Program-made: the position numbers and the translations under genes
Notes under the pieces: model-generated
What the model was told of the DNA's origin: nothing
What the model saw: only the letters and a program-made list of their open reading frames with translations
Databases searched by the model: none
Assembly: GCF_901873445.1 (NCBI RefSeq)
Contig: NZ_CABFLN010000042.1
Location: forward strand, 1-64,000
DNA: 64,000 nt
Source: Gemella haemolysans
Lineage (GTDB): Bacteria; Bacillota; Bacilli; Staphylococcales; Gemellaceae
Direction of reading: 5' to 3'
In this document: positions 1 through 10,556 of the stretch, in pieces
How positions within the stretch are numbered: position 1 is the first letter of the stretch
Layout: every line of letters starts with the position of its first letter

Positions 1-1
1 T

Positions 2-1489
2 GTAGCAACAGTAGAAGCAACAGAAGTAACATCAACAACAGAAAATGGAAAAGTAGATGTATACTATGAAGCAGATATAAAACCTGAACCAAAACCAACA
101 CCGGAAACACCAAAACCAACTCCGGAAACACCAAAACCAACACCGGAAGCACCAAAACCAATTCCGGAAACACCAAAACCAACACCGGAAACACCAAATA
201 CAGATGAATCTAAATCAACAATTTGGAAATCTGTTGATGGAGAAACTCTAAAACCTAGAGAAAATGGTACGAAGGATAAAACTTCAATTCAAGGATATGA
301 ATTTGTACGTACTGAAAAAGATAAAGAAGGAAATACTGTTCATATCTATCGTAAAGTAACTTCATCAACTCCTGAAGTGAAGGAAAAAGAAACTTCATAT
401 GTAGATGAAAATGGTAAAGAAATCCGTTCAACTAAGAAAGGAAAACAACCAAAAGAAAATATTCCCGGATACAAATTCGTAACAACGAATAAACTTCCAA
501 ACGGAGACACAGAACACGTATACGAAAAAGTAACAACAGTGTTCAAAGACAAAGAAGGAAATGTAATTCCAGGAACAACAACAGAAACAGGTGAACAACC
601 TAAGAAAGATATTCCAGGGTACAAATTCGTAACAACGAATAAACTTCCAAATGGAGACACAGAACACGTATACGAAAAAGTAACAACAGTGTTCAAAGAT
701 AAAGAAGGAAACGTAATTCCAGGAACAACAACAGAAACAGGTGAACAACCTAAGAAAGATATTCCAGGATACAAGTTCGTAACAACGAACAAACTTCCAA
801 ACGGAGATACAGAACACGTATACGAAAAAGTAACAACTCCAATACCAACTCCATCAGTTGAAAAAACAAAAGGAATCATCAGAGATACAGAAGGAAACAA
901 AATCCCAGGATTCGAATTCGATATGTTATCACCAGTTCTAGATATTCCTGAATATGAATATGTTGAAACAGTAACAGAAAAAGATGGAACAGTTAAACAT
1001 GTTTATAGAGCGAAACAAACTATCCACAGAGATAAAGACGGAAACCCAATTCCAAACGTACCTGCGAAAGAAAAAGGACTAAAAGAAAGCAGAAATATCC
1101 CAGGATACCGCTTAGTAGAAACTAAACCTCTTCCAAATGGAGATGTTGAACATGTATATGAAAAAGAAACATCACCAACTCCAACACCAACTCCAGTAGT
1201 AGAAAAAACTACAACATGGACAGATGAAAATGGAAACCCAATTAAACCATCTGAAAAAGGTTCAGTAGAAGCAGGAGAAGTTTCGGGATACGAGTTCGTA
1301 AGAACTGTAGTTGACGAAAATGGAAATGTGCGTCACATCTTCAGAAAAGTAACTGTAGCTACGCCTAAAGCACAAGTTAAACGCCTAGCTAACACAGGTA
1401 CAACTGAAACTAATACTGGATTAGCAGGATTAGGATTAGGAATCCTAGGTGGATTACTTGCAGCAGCAAGACGTCGTAAAGAAAAATAA
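2..1489 (+). CDS. Sortase-anchored repeat surface protein (3' part)
   Basis: The reading frame is open from base 2, so the start lies outside the window. Visible parts in order: a Pro-rich spacer of KPTPETP-type repeats (about 75-200), several roughly 50-residue modules with the pattern GYxFVxT..NGDxxHVYxKV, and a C-terminal sorting signal (LANTG, hydrophobic stretch LAGLGLGILGGLLAA, then RRRKEK). LANTG is a variant of LPXTG, so sortase attachment to peptidoglycan is inferred. Such module series are typical of adhesins and stalks of oral streptococci and Gemella; no ligand can be read from the sequence. The central modules are almost identical at DNA level, so copy number may vary. A terminator follows, so it is the last gene of its transcript. 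Confidence 0.85.
   Translation, partial: VATVEATEVTSTTENGKVDVYYEADIKPEPKPTPETPKPTPETPKPTPEAPKPIPETPKPTPETPNTDESKSTIWKSVDGETLKPRENGTKDKTSIQGYEFVRTEKDKEGNTVHIYRKVTSSTPEVKEKETSYVDENGKEIRSTKKGKQPKENIPGYKFVTTNKLPNGDTEHVYEKVTTVFKDKEGNVIPGTTTETGEQPKKDIPGYKFVTTNKLPNGDTEHVYEKVTTVFKDKEGNVIPGTTTETGEQPKKDIPGYKFVTTNKLPNGDTEHVYEKVTTPIPTPSVEKTKGIIRDTEGNKIPGFEFDMLSPVLDIPEYEYVETVTEKDGTVKHVYRAKQTIHRDKDGNPIPNVPAKEKGLKESRNIPGYRLVETKPLPNGDVEHVYEKETSPTPTPTPVVEKTTTWTDENGNPIKPSEKGSVEAGEVSGYEFVRTVVDENGNVRHIFRKVTVATPKAQVKRLANTGTTETNTGLAGLGLGILGGLLAAARRRKEK
389..838 (+). repeat. 150-bp in-frame tandem repeats inside the surface protein gene
   Basis: Units at 539-688 and 689-838 are nearly identical and exactly 150 bp (50 codons). 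A third unit at 389-538 shares its second half (from about 455) and has a diverged first half. Identity at DNA level implies recent duplication or homogenisation, and copy number probably changes between strains. Confidence 0.85.
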
Positions 1490-1560
1490 GAAGTTGTTAG
1501 AACTGAATAGAAGATAACACAACAAAATCAATTTTTGGTTAACTTCTATAAAAATTATAA

Positions 1561-1602
1561 AAAAGTTCATAGTGATTTTATAATTACTATGAGCTTTTTT
1601 AT
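1561..1602 (+). terminator. Rho-independent terminator after the surface protein gene
   Basis: A 17-bp stem (1561-1577 with 1582-1598, two G-U pairs) and a 4-base loop are followed by a T run. Confidence 0.85.
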
Positions 1603-1609
1603 ACAACGC

Positions 1610-1638
1610 TTGAAAAAATGGCTTAAATATAGTAATAT
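1610..1638 (+). promoter_or_regulatory. Probable promoter of the YebC-family gene
   Basis: TTGAAA at 1610-1615 and TAATAT at 1633-1638 are separated by 17 bp, just after the upstream terminator and about 95 bases before the YebC-family start. Confidence 0.5.
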
Positions 1639-1731
1639 AGAATGGTATGTAATAACTTTCTGGCTACATTGTAGCGAGGAAGTTTTACTAAAATGGAAAA
1701 TATTTATAAAAGAAAGAGAGATTAAAAGACT

Positions 1732-2451
1732 ATGGGTCGTAAATGGAATAATATTAAAGAAAAAAAAGCGGCAAAAGATGCTAACACTAGTAAGATTTAT
1801 GCTAAGTTTGGACGTGAAATTTACCAAGCTGCAAAAACTGGAGAACCAGATCCAGAAAGTAACAGAAATCTAAAAGTAGTATTAGAAAGAGCGAAAACTT
1901 ACCGTGTTCCTAAAAATATTATTGACCGTGCTATTGAAAAAGCAAAAGGTGGAAGTGAAGAGAACTACGATGAATTACGTTATGAAGGTTTCGGTGTAAG
2001 TGGAACTATGGTTATCATCGATACACTTACAAACAACGTTAACCGTACAGCTGCTGAAGTACGTACAGCATTAGGCAAAAATGGAGGTAACTTAGGTGTT
2101 ACTGGTTCTGTAAACTATATGTTCGACAACACTGCAGTAATCGGTGTTGAAGGTAAGAGTGCAGATGAATTATTAGAAATTCTTATGGAAGCTGATATCG
2201 ATGCTCGTGATATTCTTGAAGAAGATGAGTTAACATTAGTATATGGTGAACCAGAAAACTTCCACGAAATCCAAGAAGCTCTAAAAGCAGCTGGAATCGA
2301 AGAATTTGAAGTTGCTGAAATTTCAATGCTTCCTCAAAACGAAGTAACATTAAGCGAAGAAGATAAAGCTAAATTCGAAAGAATGTTAGAAATGCTTGAC
2401 GATTGTGAAGATGTTCAACAAGTCTACCACAATGTTGACTTAGAAGACTAG
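1732..2451 (+). CDS. YebC/PmpR/TACO1-family protein
   Basis: 239 residues, full length for the family. The N-terminus [20 protein letters not shown] and the following [10 protein letters not shown] and [28 protein letters not shown] blocks are family signatures. The MGRKW start marks the subgroup of E. coli YeeN and B. subtilis YeeI rather than classical YebC. Members were long annotated as transcription regulators; more recent work on the family points to a role in translation of difficult (polyproline) sequences. Cytoplasmic. The RDD gene starts 7 bases downstream, so the two are probably cotranscribed. Family assignment is firm; the choice between roles is not. Confidence 0.9.
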   Translation: MGRKWNNIKEKKAAKDANTSKIYAKFGREIYQAAKTGEPDPESNRNLKVVLERAKTYRVPKNIIDRAIEKAKGGSEENYDELRYEGFGVSGTMVIIDTLTNNVNRTAAEVRTALGKNGGNLGVTGSVNYMFDNTAVIGVEGKSADELLEILMEADIDARDILEEDELTLVYGEPENFHEIQEALKAAGIEEFEVAEISMLPQNEVTLSEEDKAKFERMLEMLDDCEDVQQVYHNVDLED

Positions 2452-2458
2452 GTGAACT

Positions 2459-3052
2459 ATGGTTAAGAAAATTAAAAAAAATAGTTCATACAGCTATAAT
2501 GATAGAAATATAAAACCAACACTAAGTGATGCTTCAGTATCGGTTGAAACGCCACTATTAGATGTGTACGGAGAAGAAGCTTCACCAGTAAAACGTCTAA
2601 TTGCTTATTTAATCGACTTAGCAATCTACTTACCAATAGCGATTATTTTCCAATATTCCACTGTGAACTTACGTGCACAAGGTGGAGCGGAAAACGAAAG
2701 AAATGCATTATATATGACACTTTCAATAGTTATTTTCGCAGTTTTGTTATATGGATACCTTCCACATAAATGGCAAGGGCAAACTATTGGGAAAAAACTT
2801 CTTAAAGTAAGAATAGTGCCTACAGATAACAAAAAAATTGAATTTTCTAGATATTTAATTAGAGAATTCTTAATTAAAGTTACTATTGGTTGGGGTGCAG
2901 TACCAGTTTCTGCAATATTCTGGTTATATGAGAAATATGTACTTAAACGTAAGAATCCTATAATGCTGTACGATAAACTTCTGAACATGAGAGTTGTCGC
3001 GGCTACAGAACAACCAAAAGTAGAAAAAGTAAAAGAAGAAAAAGAAAAATAA
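2459..3052 (+). CDS. RDD-family membrane protein
   Basis: 197 residues. The RDD signature lies near residues 40-60 (SPVKRLIAYLIDLAIYLPIA, with Arg and Asp in the first helix). Further helices are near 75-95 and 140-165, with a basic charged tail ending in KVEKVKEEKEK. RDD proteins are small multi-pass inner-membrane proteins of mostly unknown role; some have been linked to ion transport. The start follows the YebC-family stop by 7 bases, with AGGTG overlapping that stop codon as the ribosome binding site. A terminator follows, so the pair forms a two-gene operon. Confidence 0.8.
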   Translation: MVKKIKKNSSYSYNDRNIKPTLSDASVSVETPLLDVYGEEASPVKRLIAYLIDLAIYLPIAIIFQYSTVNLRAQGGAENERNALYMTLSIVIFAVLLYGYLPHKWQGQTIGKKLLKVRIVPTDNKKIEFSRYLIREFLIKVTIGWGAVPVSAIFWLYEKYVLKRKNPIMLYDKLLNMRVVAATEQPKVEKVKEEKEK

Positions 3053-3060
3053 TGAATAAG

Positions 3061-3108
3061 AACTAGTTGTTTGAGGGCTACTATAGTCTAAAAGCAGCTA
3101 GTTTTTTA
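3061..3108 (+). terminator. Terminator after the YebC/RDD operon
   Basis: A 12-bp stem (3061-3072 with 3092-3103, two G-U pairs) is followed by a T run. Confidence 0.75.
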
Positions 3109-3224
3109 TTTTTATGTTAGATTTAACGTTCGTTTTGATAGTTCTTTTATGTTTTCTGTTTTATATTTTCGAAAAAAGTGTTAAAATATAAATGTTAAAT
3201 TTATTATTTTAGAGTGGAGAAAAA

Positions 3225-3974
3225 ATGTTAAAAATAGACAGACATAGTTATATCTTAAATGAATTAAAAAATAAACATTTAGTACGTGTTAGTAATCTTG
3301 CTCATGACATGAATGTCACTGAGATGACAATTCGTCGTGATTTGCAAGAATTAGAAGATTATGGGCATCTTACTAGAATACACGGTGGAGCGAAGTTAAA
3401 ACCGAAAAACTTCTATCAAGAGGATAATTATAATAAAAAAATATCAGTAAATGTTGAAGAGAAAAAACAAATCGCTAGAAAAGTATCAGAGCTTATAAAG
3501 GATAATGAAACTATTTTTATAGGGCCAGGTAGTACTACGAGTTACTTAGCGGAATATCTTCAAGATAGAGATATTAATATTGTGACGAATTCATTAACAG
3601 TATTCGAACAGTTTAAAGACAATCCGTCTTGTGATCTTATTTTTATCGGAGGAAGATACCGTCAAAAAACAAAAGGATTTATTGGGTACTTCACACAAGA
3701 TGCACTTAGTAAAATAAGTGTAAATAAGGCGTTTGTTGGGGTGAATGGAATAGATTTAGAGAAGGTTACTATCTCTGATGAAGAAGAAGGGCGTTGTAAT
3801 GAAACGATTCTTAATAATGCGACTGAACGTTATGTCCTTGCAGACCACAGTAAGTTTTCAACACACGCATTTTACACATTTTTCCAACTAAAAGATCTTA
3901 CAGCAATTATCAGTGATGATGTTCTTGATGAAAATATTAAAGATCAATATAAAAAAGAAGTAGCTATAATATAA
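3225..3974 (+). CDS. DeoR/GlpR-family transcription regulator
   Basis: 249 residues. The N-terminal winged helix-turn-helix carries the DeoR signature VTEMTIRRDLQELEDYGHLTRIHGGA (about residues 28-54). The C-terminal DeoRC sensor domain is ISOCOT-like, with FIGPGSTTSYLAEYL, VTNSLTVFE and FVGVNGID. Family members usually repress sugar catabolic operons and respond to a phosphorylated sugar. The sequence resembles LacR-like members more than the FruR encoded at 21.6 kb. No sugar gene is adjacent; it sits alone between two terminators, so its target lies elsewhere or is not in this window. Ribosome binding site GTGGAGA precedes the ATG. Confidence 0.85.
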   Translation: MLKIDRHSYILNELKNKHLVRVSNLAHDMNVTEMTIRRDLQELEDYGHLTRIHGGAKLKPKNFYQEDNYNKKISVNVEEKKQIARKVSELIKDNETIFIGPGSTTSYLAEYLQDRDINIVTNSLTVFEQFKDNPSCDLIFIGGRYRQKTKGFIGYFTQDALSKISVNKAFVGVNGIDLEKVTISDEEEGRCNETILNNATERYVLADHSKFSTHAFYTFFQLKDLTAIISDDVLDENIKDQYKKEVAII

Positions 3975-3980
3975 AAAGAT

Positions 3981-4016
3981 AAATTCAGGACTAAGTTTTA
4001 AGTCCTGAATTTTTTC
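3981..4016 (+). terminator. Terminator of the DeoR-type gene
   Basis: A perfect 12-bp stem (3981-3992 with 4001-4012) with an 8-base loop and a T run. Confidence 0.9.
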
Positions 4017-4086
4017 ATATTAAATTATGAGGTTTACGTAATTTCAACATATATCTTACTTTGCGAAGAAACATCTCTAAAACATC

Positions 4087-4125
4087 AAAAAACCTAGATT
4101 TAGAAATTTCTAAATCTAGGTTTTT
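4087..4125. terminator. Symmetric terminator between convergent genes
   Basis: A near-perfect palindrome centred at 4106/4107 has A residues on the left and T residues on the right. It can terminate both strands and serves mainly the minus-strand protease gene, whose stop codon is at 4136. Confidence 0.85.
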
Positions 4126-4135
4126 GTTGTTAGAA

Positions 4136-7100
4136 TTAATCTTTGAAAAGTTTTCCTGAGAATCCGTCTGTATTCTTAAGAAGCGCTTTAAAGACTTTTG
4201 ATTTAAGCTCTACAGTTTTAGCTGTTCCTCCGCCTGCTAGGTCAGTCTCCACCGCTTTATCAAATAAGACTTTTAGTTCAGCATAATTTGTAATTTGTTT
4301 ACCATCAATTTCAATTGCAGTAAATCCTTTGTCAGCTTTTGCTTTTACTTCTTTGTAGTACTCTTTCTTCCAATCTTCAAGGTTAGTGAATCTTCCATTA
4401 GAAACTTTCTTGATAATGAAGTCATCACCTAATAGCTTATTATTTTCTTTATTAGCTGCACCTTGATATTTGCTAGAAGCATATCCAACAAATCCATTCT
4501 CATATCCGAAGTACCCCCACATACGGAATGTATTGTGTTTGAAGGATGCAGCACCAGGTGCACCTTGACTCGTATTTCCACCATAGATACCTGTCATCAT
4601 ATTTATATTGACATAAGCAGAGCTAAAGTCCGTTGGGTTGTAAGTACCGTCACCAGGCGCTCCATGTTTCGTCATTAGGTTATTAGTAATTAAATCATCA
4701 ATTGTATTGATTGCTACTTTTTTCTCATCCTCTGTCAACTCACGAATTTTATCGAACTGATGACCTGAATTTCCACTGCGGTATTGTCGATCCATTTTCT
4801 TGAACCAGCGGCTCGTATTTCCATTTAACTGTGGTAATACAGCATCAGCCTCAAGATGGTCTAACATCATAAGAGCATCATTGTAGTTCTTCATATAGTG
4901 ATCAATTTGTTCACGAGTTTGTAATTTTTCAGGATCTGGGTTATACCATTGATTTCCATCATTTTGACGATGATAAGCCATATTAATCCCTAATGCTCCA
5001 TATTCACCATTTGATGTTGATTTATCAGGCGTTTGTAACATACCCTGCGCATATGCTTCAAGATCTGTACCTTGACGATGTCCATGACCACCAAGGTATG
5101 CCATACGGTCATTTACGTGAGTTGTTTCATGTGTAAATGCTGAAATACCGAAGTCATCTAACATATTCGTTACCATGAAGAAAACTTGTTCATCTTCATA
5201 TGGTTTTGCATAGACTTTAGCCATTGCTCCCATATTCCAATTAATTTGATGCCATCTGTCTGTTGGACCAAATAACTCACGAATTGGTGTCGCTACCTTA
5301 CCATCTGTACCATATCCACGACGATTAGCATCCTTAATACCCGCATAAGCTTGATTATCCCATACAGGTGTAGGAACCATATTTTGACTCTTAAGAAGTC
5401 TATCTCGAACATTCGGAAGTGCAAGACGTGACCAGAAGTCTAAGTATGTTTGTTGAGCTTTAGCTACATAATTAATACGTTCTTTGAACGCTTCACGTTC
5501 AGCTTCTGTATTTTTACCATATTTTTCAAATGAACTATATGCCATAGTATTATAAGTTGAAATCATAAAGATATGTGATTTCTTCAAGTTCAATAATGGT
5601 AAAATCATACGCGCATGCATATTATTATTCAGACCATCAAAGACACGGTGACGTTTATTTGTGAAGTCTGGATTTGTTGTTTCAGGTTCTACAACATAAA
5701 CATTTTTCGCTGAGTGAATAAACCAGTCGTTAAGGTCTGTATCATTTGTGAAGAGACGCATATTATAGTCTAAGAAACTACGTAAATCACCTTTACCAGT
5801 GTCTCCTGCAATAATTTCGCGATATGCATCTTGAGTTCTGTCACCCTTCAAGTTCTTTTCTTGCGAGCCAATTCGAATTAATCTGTCAATAACACTTGGT
5901 GTCTTACCGTAGAAATCTGGTTTAAACATCATCATATTCTTAATGTTTAAATCACCATATTCAACACCATAATAACGATTCAAATAAGTAAGTGCCATCA
6001 TAATTTTAGCTTTATTATCTTCTACTTTCTTAAGAAGTGCTTTGATGGCTGCCTCATCATCATTTAACTGATGATCTTCATTTTCAACAAGAGCTTTTAC
6101 TAATTTATCAAGATTTTCTTTTACTTCTGCGAAACTTTCTTCTAAGTATAATGCTCCAACATTACCTGTTATTGCACGAACTTCAGGAGATTCAAGAGTA
6201 ATTGTATCTAATTTCGCTTTAATATCACTTAGTAATTGAGTACGATCTTTAACAACCATATTTGGTGTATAAACAATACCATCTAATCCAGTAATACTAT
6301 ATTCACGAACTTGTTGTACTTGAGATTCTTTTTGAGTGACAGATTTTTCTTCTTTCGTACCATCAGCATAATGAATCATAATCTTATCAACATCTGATAA
6401 ATCAGTCACAAATTGACCGTCTTTCATACCTGTAACAGATAATACCTCTGTATTTAGTAATTTAGATCCTTCAGGAATCTTGTTACCTTGATTTATAATC
6501 CATTCTTTATTGTAGAATGGTTGAAGTTTTTCGATGTTACGGTAAGCAAGTTCACGCTCTGTATTGTAATCTTGAGTATCTTTATAAGTATCAGCTTTTG
6601 GTTTGATGTTGTTAAGGGTATTTGTAATAGGATTGTTGATTACATATTTATCAGCAGTAATTCCGAATGTTGCGATTTTAGCATCAGCTTCTTCTTGAGA
6701 AACTGATTTAATACGATGCTGTTGTTTAGAGAAATTATATGAAGATTTACCTTCACTTACTCCTGTAACAACAAGGTTTCTATTCAATCTCATTCCAGAC
6801 CAGTAACCACCATCATCATCAATATCTTCAGAACCGTAGAAGATTTCTCCGTTACCTTTATTAACTTTCATCATAGATACGCTATCTTCAACTGAACCTA
6901 ACATATGATTACTTCCAATGAAACCACCGACTTTAATAGGATCACTCACATTGATAGTTCCTTTAGCTACTGATTTCTTAATAGCACCCTCTCTACCTAC
7001 AGCGTTGTTATCCCCACCATTTTGAGACCAATAAACAATACCTGCAGCTTTAGCTCTCTTACCAGTGATATTAGCGTTGACATAAGCTCGTTCAACATAA

Positions 7101-10066
7101 CCTTTCCAGTTTTCACCGACAATACCTGATAAATATTGACTACCAGTACCAACAGATGTAATATTACCAATAAATGCAACATTGACTAATCTACCACCAC
7201 TGTCAATTTTATCAATAAATCCAGATACCCAGTCACGACCAACTACATCACCTGTAACTTTAACATTTTCAATAGTAGTTCCACCTTTAATGATATTAGC
7301 AATTGGTGCTACTTGGTTATCCTCTGGCATATTAATATCTACATTAGCTAAGTTAATATCATGGATGTGTCCACCTTGAATATTTCCAAATAATGGACGA
7401 GTTGTATTGTGAATAGTAAATCTACCACCCTCAACACTTGATAACTTACCTTTAAATACAGATGTAACATAAGATTTTCCATTAGGTTTTACGTTTGCTG
7501 CATTAAGGTCTGCTCCAAGTTTGAACTCGCCAGTAGGATTAGCTTGCATATCTTTTACAAGTTCATTGAAGCTATAGTAAACATTGCCTTCTTTTGCTTT
7601 TTGTTTTTCGAAGTAATGAACATACTCGTTTGCTAATTTAGATGCATCTGTGTGTTGAACTAAATCAGGAGCTGTAGCAGTAACTTTATATAAAGTTTTT
7701 CCATCTTTAACTACTTCTTCAACTTTATCAACAGAAAGTCTTGTCACTTTGTTATCGTGAGTTGTAACTCGTAAATAAAGTGGAGCAACATTTCCTGGAT
7801 TTTCTGAAAGTAGACTGATGTCAGTTTCGTTACCTTCAGGATTAACACTTATTAAGCTTGTTTCTTTAATATTTTTAATTTCAACTTTTTTAGGATCTAA
7901 TTTAATTGGTTGATCTTCTAAAGTTTCAGTTTCTTCACTGTTACCTCTATCGTAAACCATAGTTGTTGACAGAGTATATGCTTTGAAGTATTCTACGTTG
8001 TCTAATAAAGCGTTTAGATTATTTTCTGTCAGGTTTACAGTTTTAACAACTTGTCCATCTTTTTTCAGAGTAGCTGTAATTGATTTAATTTTTGTCTTAG
8101 TAGGATTATCTAAAGTATACTTAGCAACTACTTCTTTATCTAATACTTTCTTATCGGTATTTACGAATTTTAATACTGGTTTTTCAGTTAATGGAACTAA
8201 GTTTTTGATAGCTTCTTCTAATCTTCTAGTAGCTTCGTCTACTTTGCTTTGAGTAGCAGTATCATCTGCATTTACAGGATTTGCTGCTGCAAGAGCTTCT
8301 TCTAAAGCTTTCCATGTTTGAGTAGTGTATTCTTCTTTACGTTTGTTGTTAGCTGTGTTAATAGCAGTTTGTAATGCAGTTTTATCAACGGCAAGAGCCT
8401 TAATAGCGTCTTGAAGAGCTTTAGTAGCCACATCTATTTCACTTTGTTTAGGAAGTGGAGTAGTTTGGTTGTTGATTTCTTTTGCTTTGATTTCAGCATT
8501 TTTGAATTCGTTCCAAGTTTTTGGACTGTAGTCAGCTTCTTGTTTAGTATCTGCATCTTTTATTTGTTCTTGTAGTTTTGTTTTATCAACATTTAATGCG
8601 TCGATAGCGGCTTTAAGTTTCGCAGTTTCACTATCTACCTCAGGTTGTTTAACACTATCAGAAGAGTAGATATTTTGCGCAGCTTCTAAAATTGGTTTAA
8701 GAGCGTTGTAACTTGTAGCAGAATAATCAGCAGGAACAAGTGCAAGAGCTCTATCGATTTGAGCTTTTAATGCTGTTTTGTCAACTTTTTCCTCAGGTTT
8801 AGTCTCTTTAGGTTTTTCAGGTTGAGGAGTTGGAGTAGTTTCTTCCTTAGTTCCAACGGCAATTACGTTATTCACAGGTTGTTTTGTAATTGTGTTTTCC
8901 AGTACTTTGCTAGTTTGTTTGCCATCAACAGTAGTTACCTCTGTTAAAATAGTACGTTCTCCGTCAGCTCCTTTTTGAACAACTTTAGTTTGCCCTTTAG
9001 GTAAAGTAACATCAGGTTGCTCGATTGTCTCGAAAGGAACAACTTCTGTAGTTACAGTCACTTCAGGTTTTACTACAGAGGGGGCTTTTTTACCTTCGGT
9101 AGGAGTTACTTGAATTGTAGGAGTAACGACAGGAGTAGGTGCAATTTCCTCTTTAGTACCAACAGCAACTACTCTATTAACAGGTTGTTTTGTAATTGAA
9201 GTTTTGATAACTTTGCTAGATTGTTTATCATCAACAGTGGTTACTTCGCTGAATACGATTTGTTCACCATTAACTCCTTCTTGAACAACTTTAGTTTGCC
9301 CTTTAGGTAAAGTAGCATCAGATTGCTTGATAGTTTGGAAAGGAACAACTTCAGTAGTTGATTTAAGTTCAGGTTTGTTTTCAACTGTAACTTTAGGTGT
9401 TTCCTCAGTAGGTGTTGGAGTTGGTTGTGTTGGTTTTGGAAGAACTTTTTGTTCACCTTGGGGTAAAGCACCTAAATCGCTAAGAGTGAAGTACCCGACA
9501 TAGCGATAGCCATCGATGTTAATTACACCATTCGCAAGTTCTGTAGAATCAGCAACTGTTGTTTCTGTGTTGTAGCGTACTAATTCTTTGTTCTCGAAAG
9601 CAAATGATTGATAAGGCATAACGATACTTTGTCCCATAGCTCCTATTAATACGACGCTAAGAACTTTATTTCTGTGTTTTTTAGACATTAAAAGTACTAC
9701 CAATACTGCAGTACTGATTCCAAGACCGGCTACTGGAAGTGAACTTTGACCAGTATTAGGTAATGATTTTAATTCTGTAGTTTTAGTAGAAGTTTGCGCT
9801 TCTTTTTTATAAACCATATAGTATGTTTCGTTGCTTTTTACATTATTTGGGATGCTTTTTTTAATTAAACTTTTTTCTGCTTCGGTTAGTTCATTTTCAG
9901 CTAGATAAGTATATTTAACACTTGTGTTGTTTTCATTGGCAAGCGCTTCGCTTGGTGCATGACTTCCAAAAAATAAAGCCCCGATAACAACCGGCGCTGC
10001 ACCAAGAGATAATTTTCTAATCGAAAACTTTAAAATTTTATCATTATTTTCATTTTTCGTTCGCAT
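4136..10066 (-). CDS. Large M26 zinc metalloprotease (IgA1 protease / Zmp family)
   Basis: About 1976 residues from the ATG at 10066. An in-frame ATG at 10087 would add MYRRRFF, but those codons contain the AGGAGAAG ribosome binding site of the 10066 start. Order: YSIRK-like signal peptide ([21 protein letters not shown]), LPNTG at 102-106 followed by hydrophobic segments (the N-terminal sortase arrangement of streptococcal IgA1 and Zmp proteases), two G5 domains (about 235-310 and 335-405), three FIVAR-type helical repeats (about 425-625), an M26 N-terminal region with beta-helix-like repeats, and the catalytic domain. The zinc site is H1646-E-T-T-H1650 with Glu1670 in [10 protein letters not shown], at the same spacing as in pneumococcal IgA1 protease. 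It acts at the cell surface; IgA1 cleavage is plausible, but other Zmp members cut other host proteins. Confidence 0.9.
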   Translation of the reverse strand: MRTKNENNDKILKFSIRKLSLGAAPVVIGALFFGSHAPSEALANENNTSVKYTYLAENELTEAEKSLIKKSIPNNVKSNETYYMVYKKEAQTSTKTTELKSLPNTGQSSLPVAGLGISTAVLVVLLMSKKHRNKVLSVVLIGAMGQSIVMPYQSFAFENKELVRYNTETTVADSTELANGVINIDGYRYVGYFTLSDLGALPQGEQKVLPKPTQPTPTPTEETPKVTVENKPELKSTTEVVPFQTIKQSDATLPKGQTKVVQEGVNGEQIVFSEVTTVDDKQSSKVIKTSITKQPVNRVVAVGTKEEIAPTPVVTPTIQVTPTEGKKAPSVVKPEVTVTTEVVPFETIEQPDVTLPKGQTKVVQKGADGERTILTEVTTVDGKQTSKVLENTITKQPVNNVIAVGTKEETTPTPQPEKPKETKPEEKVDKTALKAQIDRALALVPADYSATSYNALKPILEAAQNIYSSDSVKQPEVDSETAKLKAAIDALNVDKTKLQEQIKDADTKQEADYSPKTWNEFKNAEIKAKEINNQTTPLPKQSEIDVATKALQDAIKALAVDKTALQTAINTANNKRKEEYTTQTWKALEEALAAANPVNADDTATQSKVDEATRRLEEAIKNLVPLTEKPVLKFVNTDKKVLDKEVVAKYTLDNPTKTKIKSITATLKKDGQVVKTVNLTENNLNALLDNVEYFKAYTLSTTMVYDRGNSEETETLEDQPIKLDPKKVEIKNIKETSLISVNPEGNETDISLLSENPGNVAPLYLRVTTHDNKVTRLSVDKVEEVVKDGKTLYKVTATAPDLVQHTDASKLANEYVHYFEKQKAKEGNVYYSFNELVKDMQANPTGEFKLGADLNAANVKPNGKSYVTSVFKGKLSSVEGGRFTIHNTTRPLFGNIQGGHIHDINLANVDINMPEDNQVAPIANIIKGGTTIENVKVTGDVVGRDWVSGFIDKIDSGGRLVNVAFIGNITSVGTGSQYLSGIVGENWKGYVERAYVNANITGKRAKAAGIVYWSQNGGDNNAVGREGAIKKSVAKGTINVSDPIKVGGFIGSNHMLGSVEDSVSMMKVNKGNGEIFYGSEDIDDDGGYWSGMRLNRNLVVTGVSEGKSSYNFSKQQHRIKSVSQEEADAKIATFGITADKYVINNPITNTLNNIKPKADTYKDTQDYNTERELAYRNIEKLQPFYNKEWIINQGNKIPEGSKLLNTEVLSVTGMKDGQFVTDLSDVDKIMIHYADGTKEEKSVTQKESQVQQVREYSITGLDGIVYTPNMVVKDRTQLLSDIKAKLDTITLESPEVRAITGNVGALYLEESFAEVKENLDKLVKALVENEDHQLNDDEAAIKALLKKVEDNKAKIMMALTYLNRYYGVEYGDLNIKNMMMFKPDFYGKTPSVIDRLIRIGSQEKNLKGDRTQDAYREIIAGDTGKGDLRSFLDYNMRLFTNDTDLNDWFIHSAKNVYVVEPETTNPDFTNKRHRVFDGLNNNMHARMILPLLNLKKSHIFMISTYNTMAYSSFEKYGKNTEAEREAFKERINYVAKAQQTYLDFWSRLALPNVRDRLLKSQNMVPTPVWDNQAYAGIKDANRRGYGTDGKVATPIRELFGPTDRWHQINWNMGAMAKVYAKPYEDEQVFFMVTNMLDDFGISAFTHETTHVNDRMAYLGGHGHRQGTDLEAYAQGMLQTPDKSTSNGEYGALGINMAYHRQNDGNQWYNPDPEKLQTREQIDHYMKNYNDALMMLDHLEADAVLPQLNGNTSRWFKKMDRQYRSGNSGHQFDKIRELTEDEKKVAINTIDDLITNNLMTKHGAPGDGTYNPTDFSSAYVNINMMTGIYGGNTSQGAPGAASFKHNTFRMWGYFGYENGFVGYASSKYQGAANKENNKLLGDDFIIKKVSNGRFTNLEDWKKEYYKEVKAKADKGFTAIEIDGKQITNYAELKVLFDKAVETDLAGGGTAKTVELKSKVFKALLKNTDGFSGKLFKD

Positions 10067-10104
10067 AAAAAATCTTCTCCTATACATTTATTTGTTGCTA
10101 TTTA

Positions 10105-10133
10105 ATTCTATCAAAAAAGCTATTTAAAAGCAA
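10105..10133 (-). promoter_or_regulatory. Probable promoter of the large M26 protease gene
   Basis: On the minus strand TTGCTT (10133-10128) and TAGAAT (10110-10105) are 17 bp apart, about 40 bases before the start at 10066. Confidence 0.55.
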
Positions 10134-10442
10134 TTAATCTAGCTTAAAGAAAGTATTTATAGTTTAATAAATTTGTATTTGTTTGCTATCGCTACAATAG
10201 AAAATTACTTATATGACTATGATAATAATGCAAATATAACACGAAAATACAACTGTACTAGTGACAAAGAAATATTGATAGTAAAATATAAACATAATTA
10301 ATTTTATTTTTTAAAAAATTATTTAGGAGTCCTATCTTTTGTAATTGTTGTTTTAAAAATGATGTCTTGATGTTTGTTTATTTTATATTAAAATTTTTAT
10401 AATAGTAATTTAGTTTAATTGGTTTCCGAATTGTTGAAATAG

Positions 10443-10471
10443 TTGCAAGGATAAAGAAACTATGATATAAT
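10443..10471 (+). promoter_or_regulatory. Promoter of the Gate-domain protein gene
   Basis: TTGCAA (10443-10448) and TATAAT (10466-10471) are 17 bp apart, 85 bases before the start at 10557. The rest of the divergent spacer (10134-10442) is AT-rich with no gene seen. Confidence 0.7.
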
Positions 10472-10556
10472 ATAAATATCAAGTTGTATTAGTACAGTCT
10501 GCTATAAGTAGACGTTGGAGTAATTATATAAATTAAAATCAGAAAGGACGATTTTT

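Noticed and set aside
346..900. Long minus-strand open frames across the surface protein repeats
   Set aside because: They mirror the plus-strand 150-bp repeats, have no ribosome binding site and encode a repeat-shaped nonsense protein.
1535..1873. Open frame across the terminator and into the YebC-family gene
   Set aside because: It runs through a terminator and overlaps the well-supported YebC-family start in another frame.
9746..9763. LPNTG near the N-terminus as a sign of a misassembled protease gene
   Set aside because: N-terminal LPXTG followed by hydrophobic segments is the normal layout of IgA1 and Zmp proteases, and both genes here show it.
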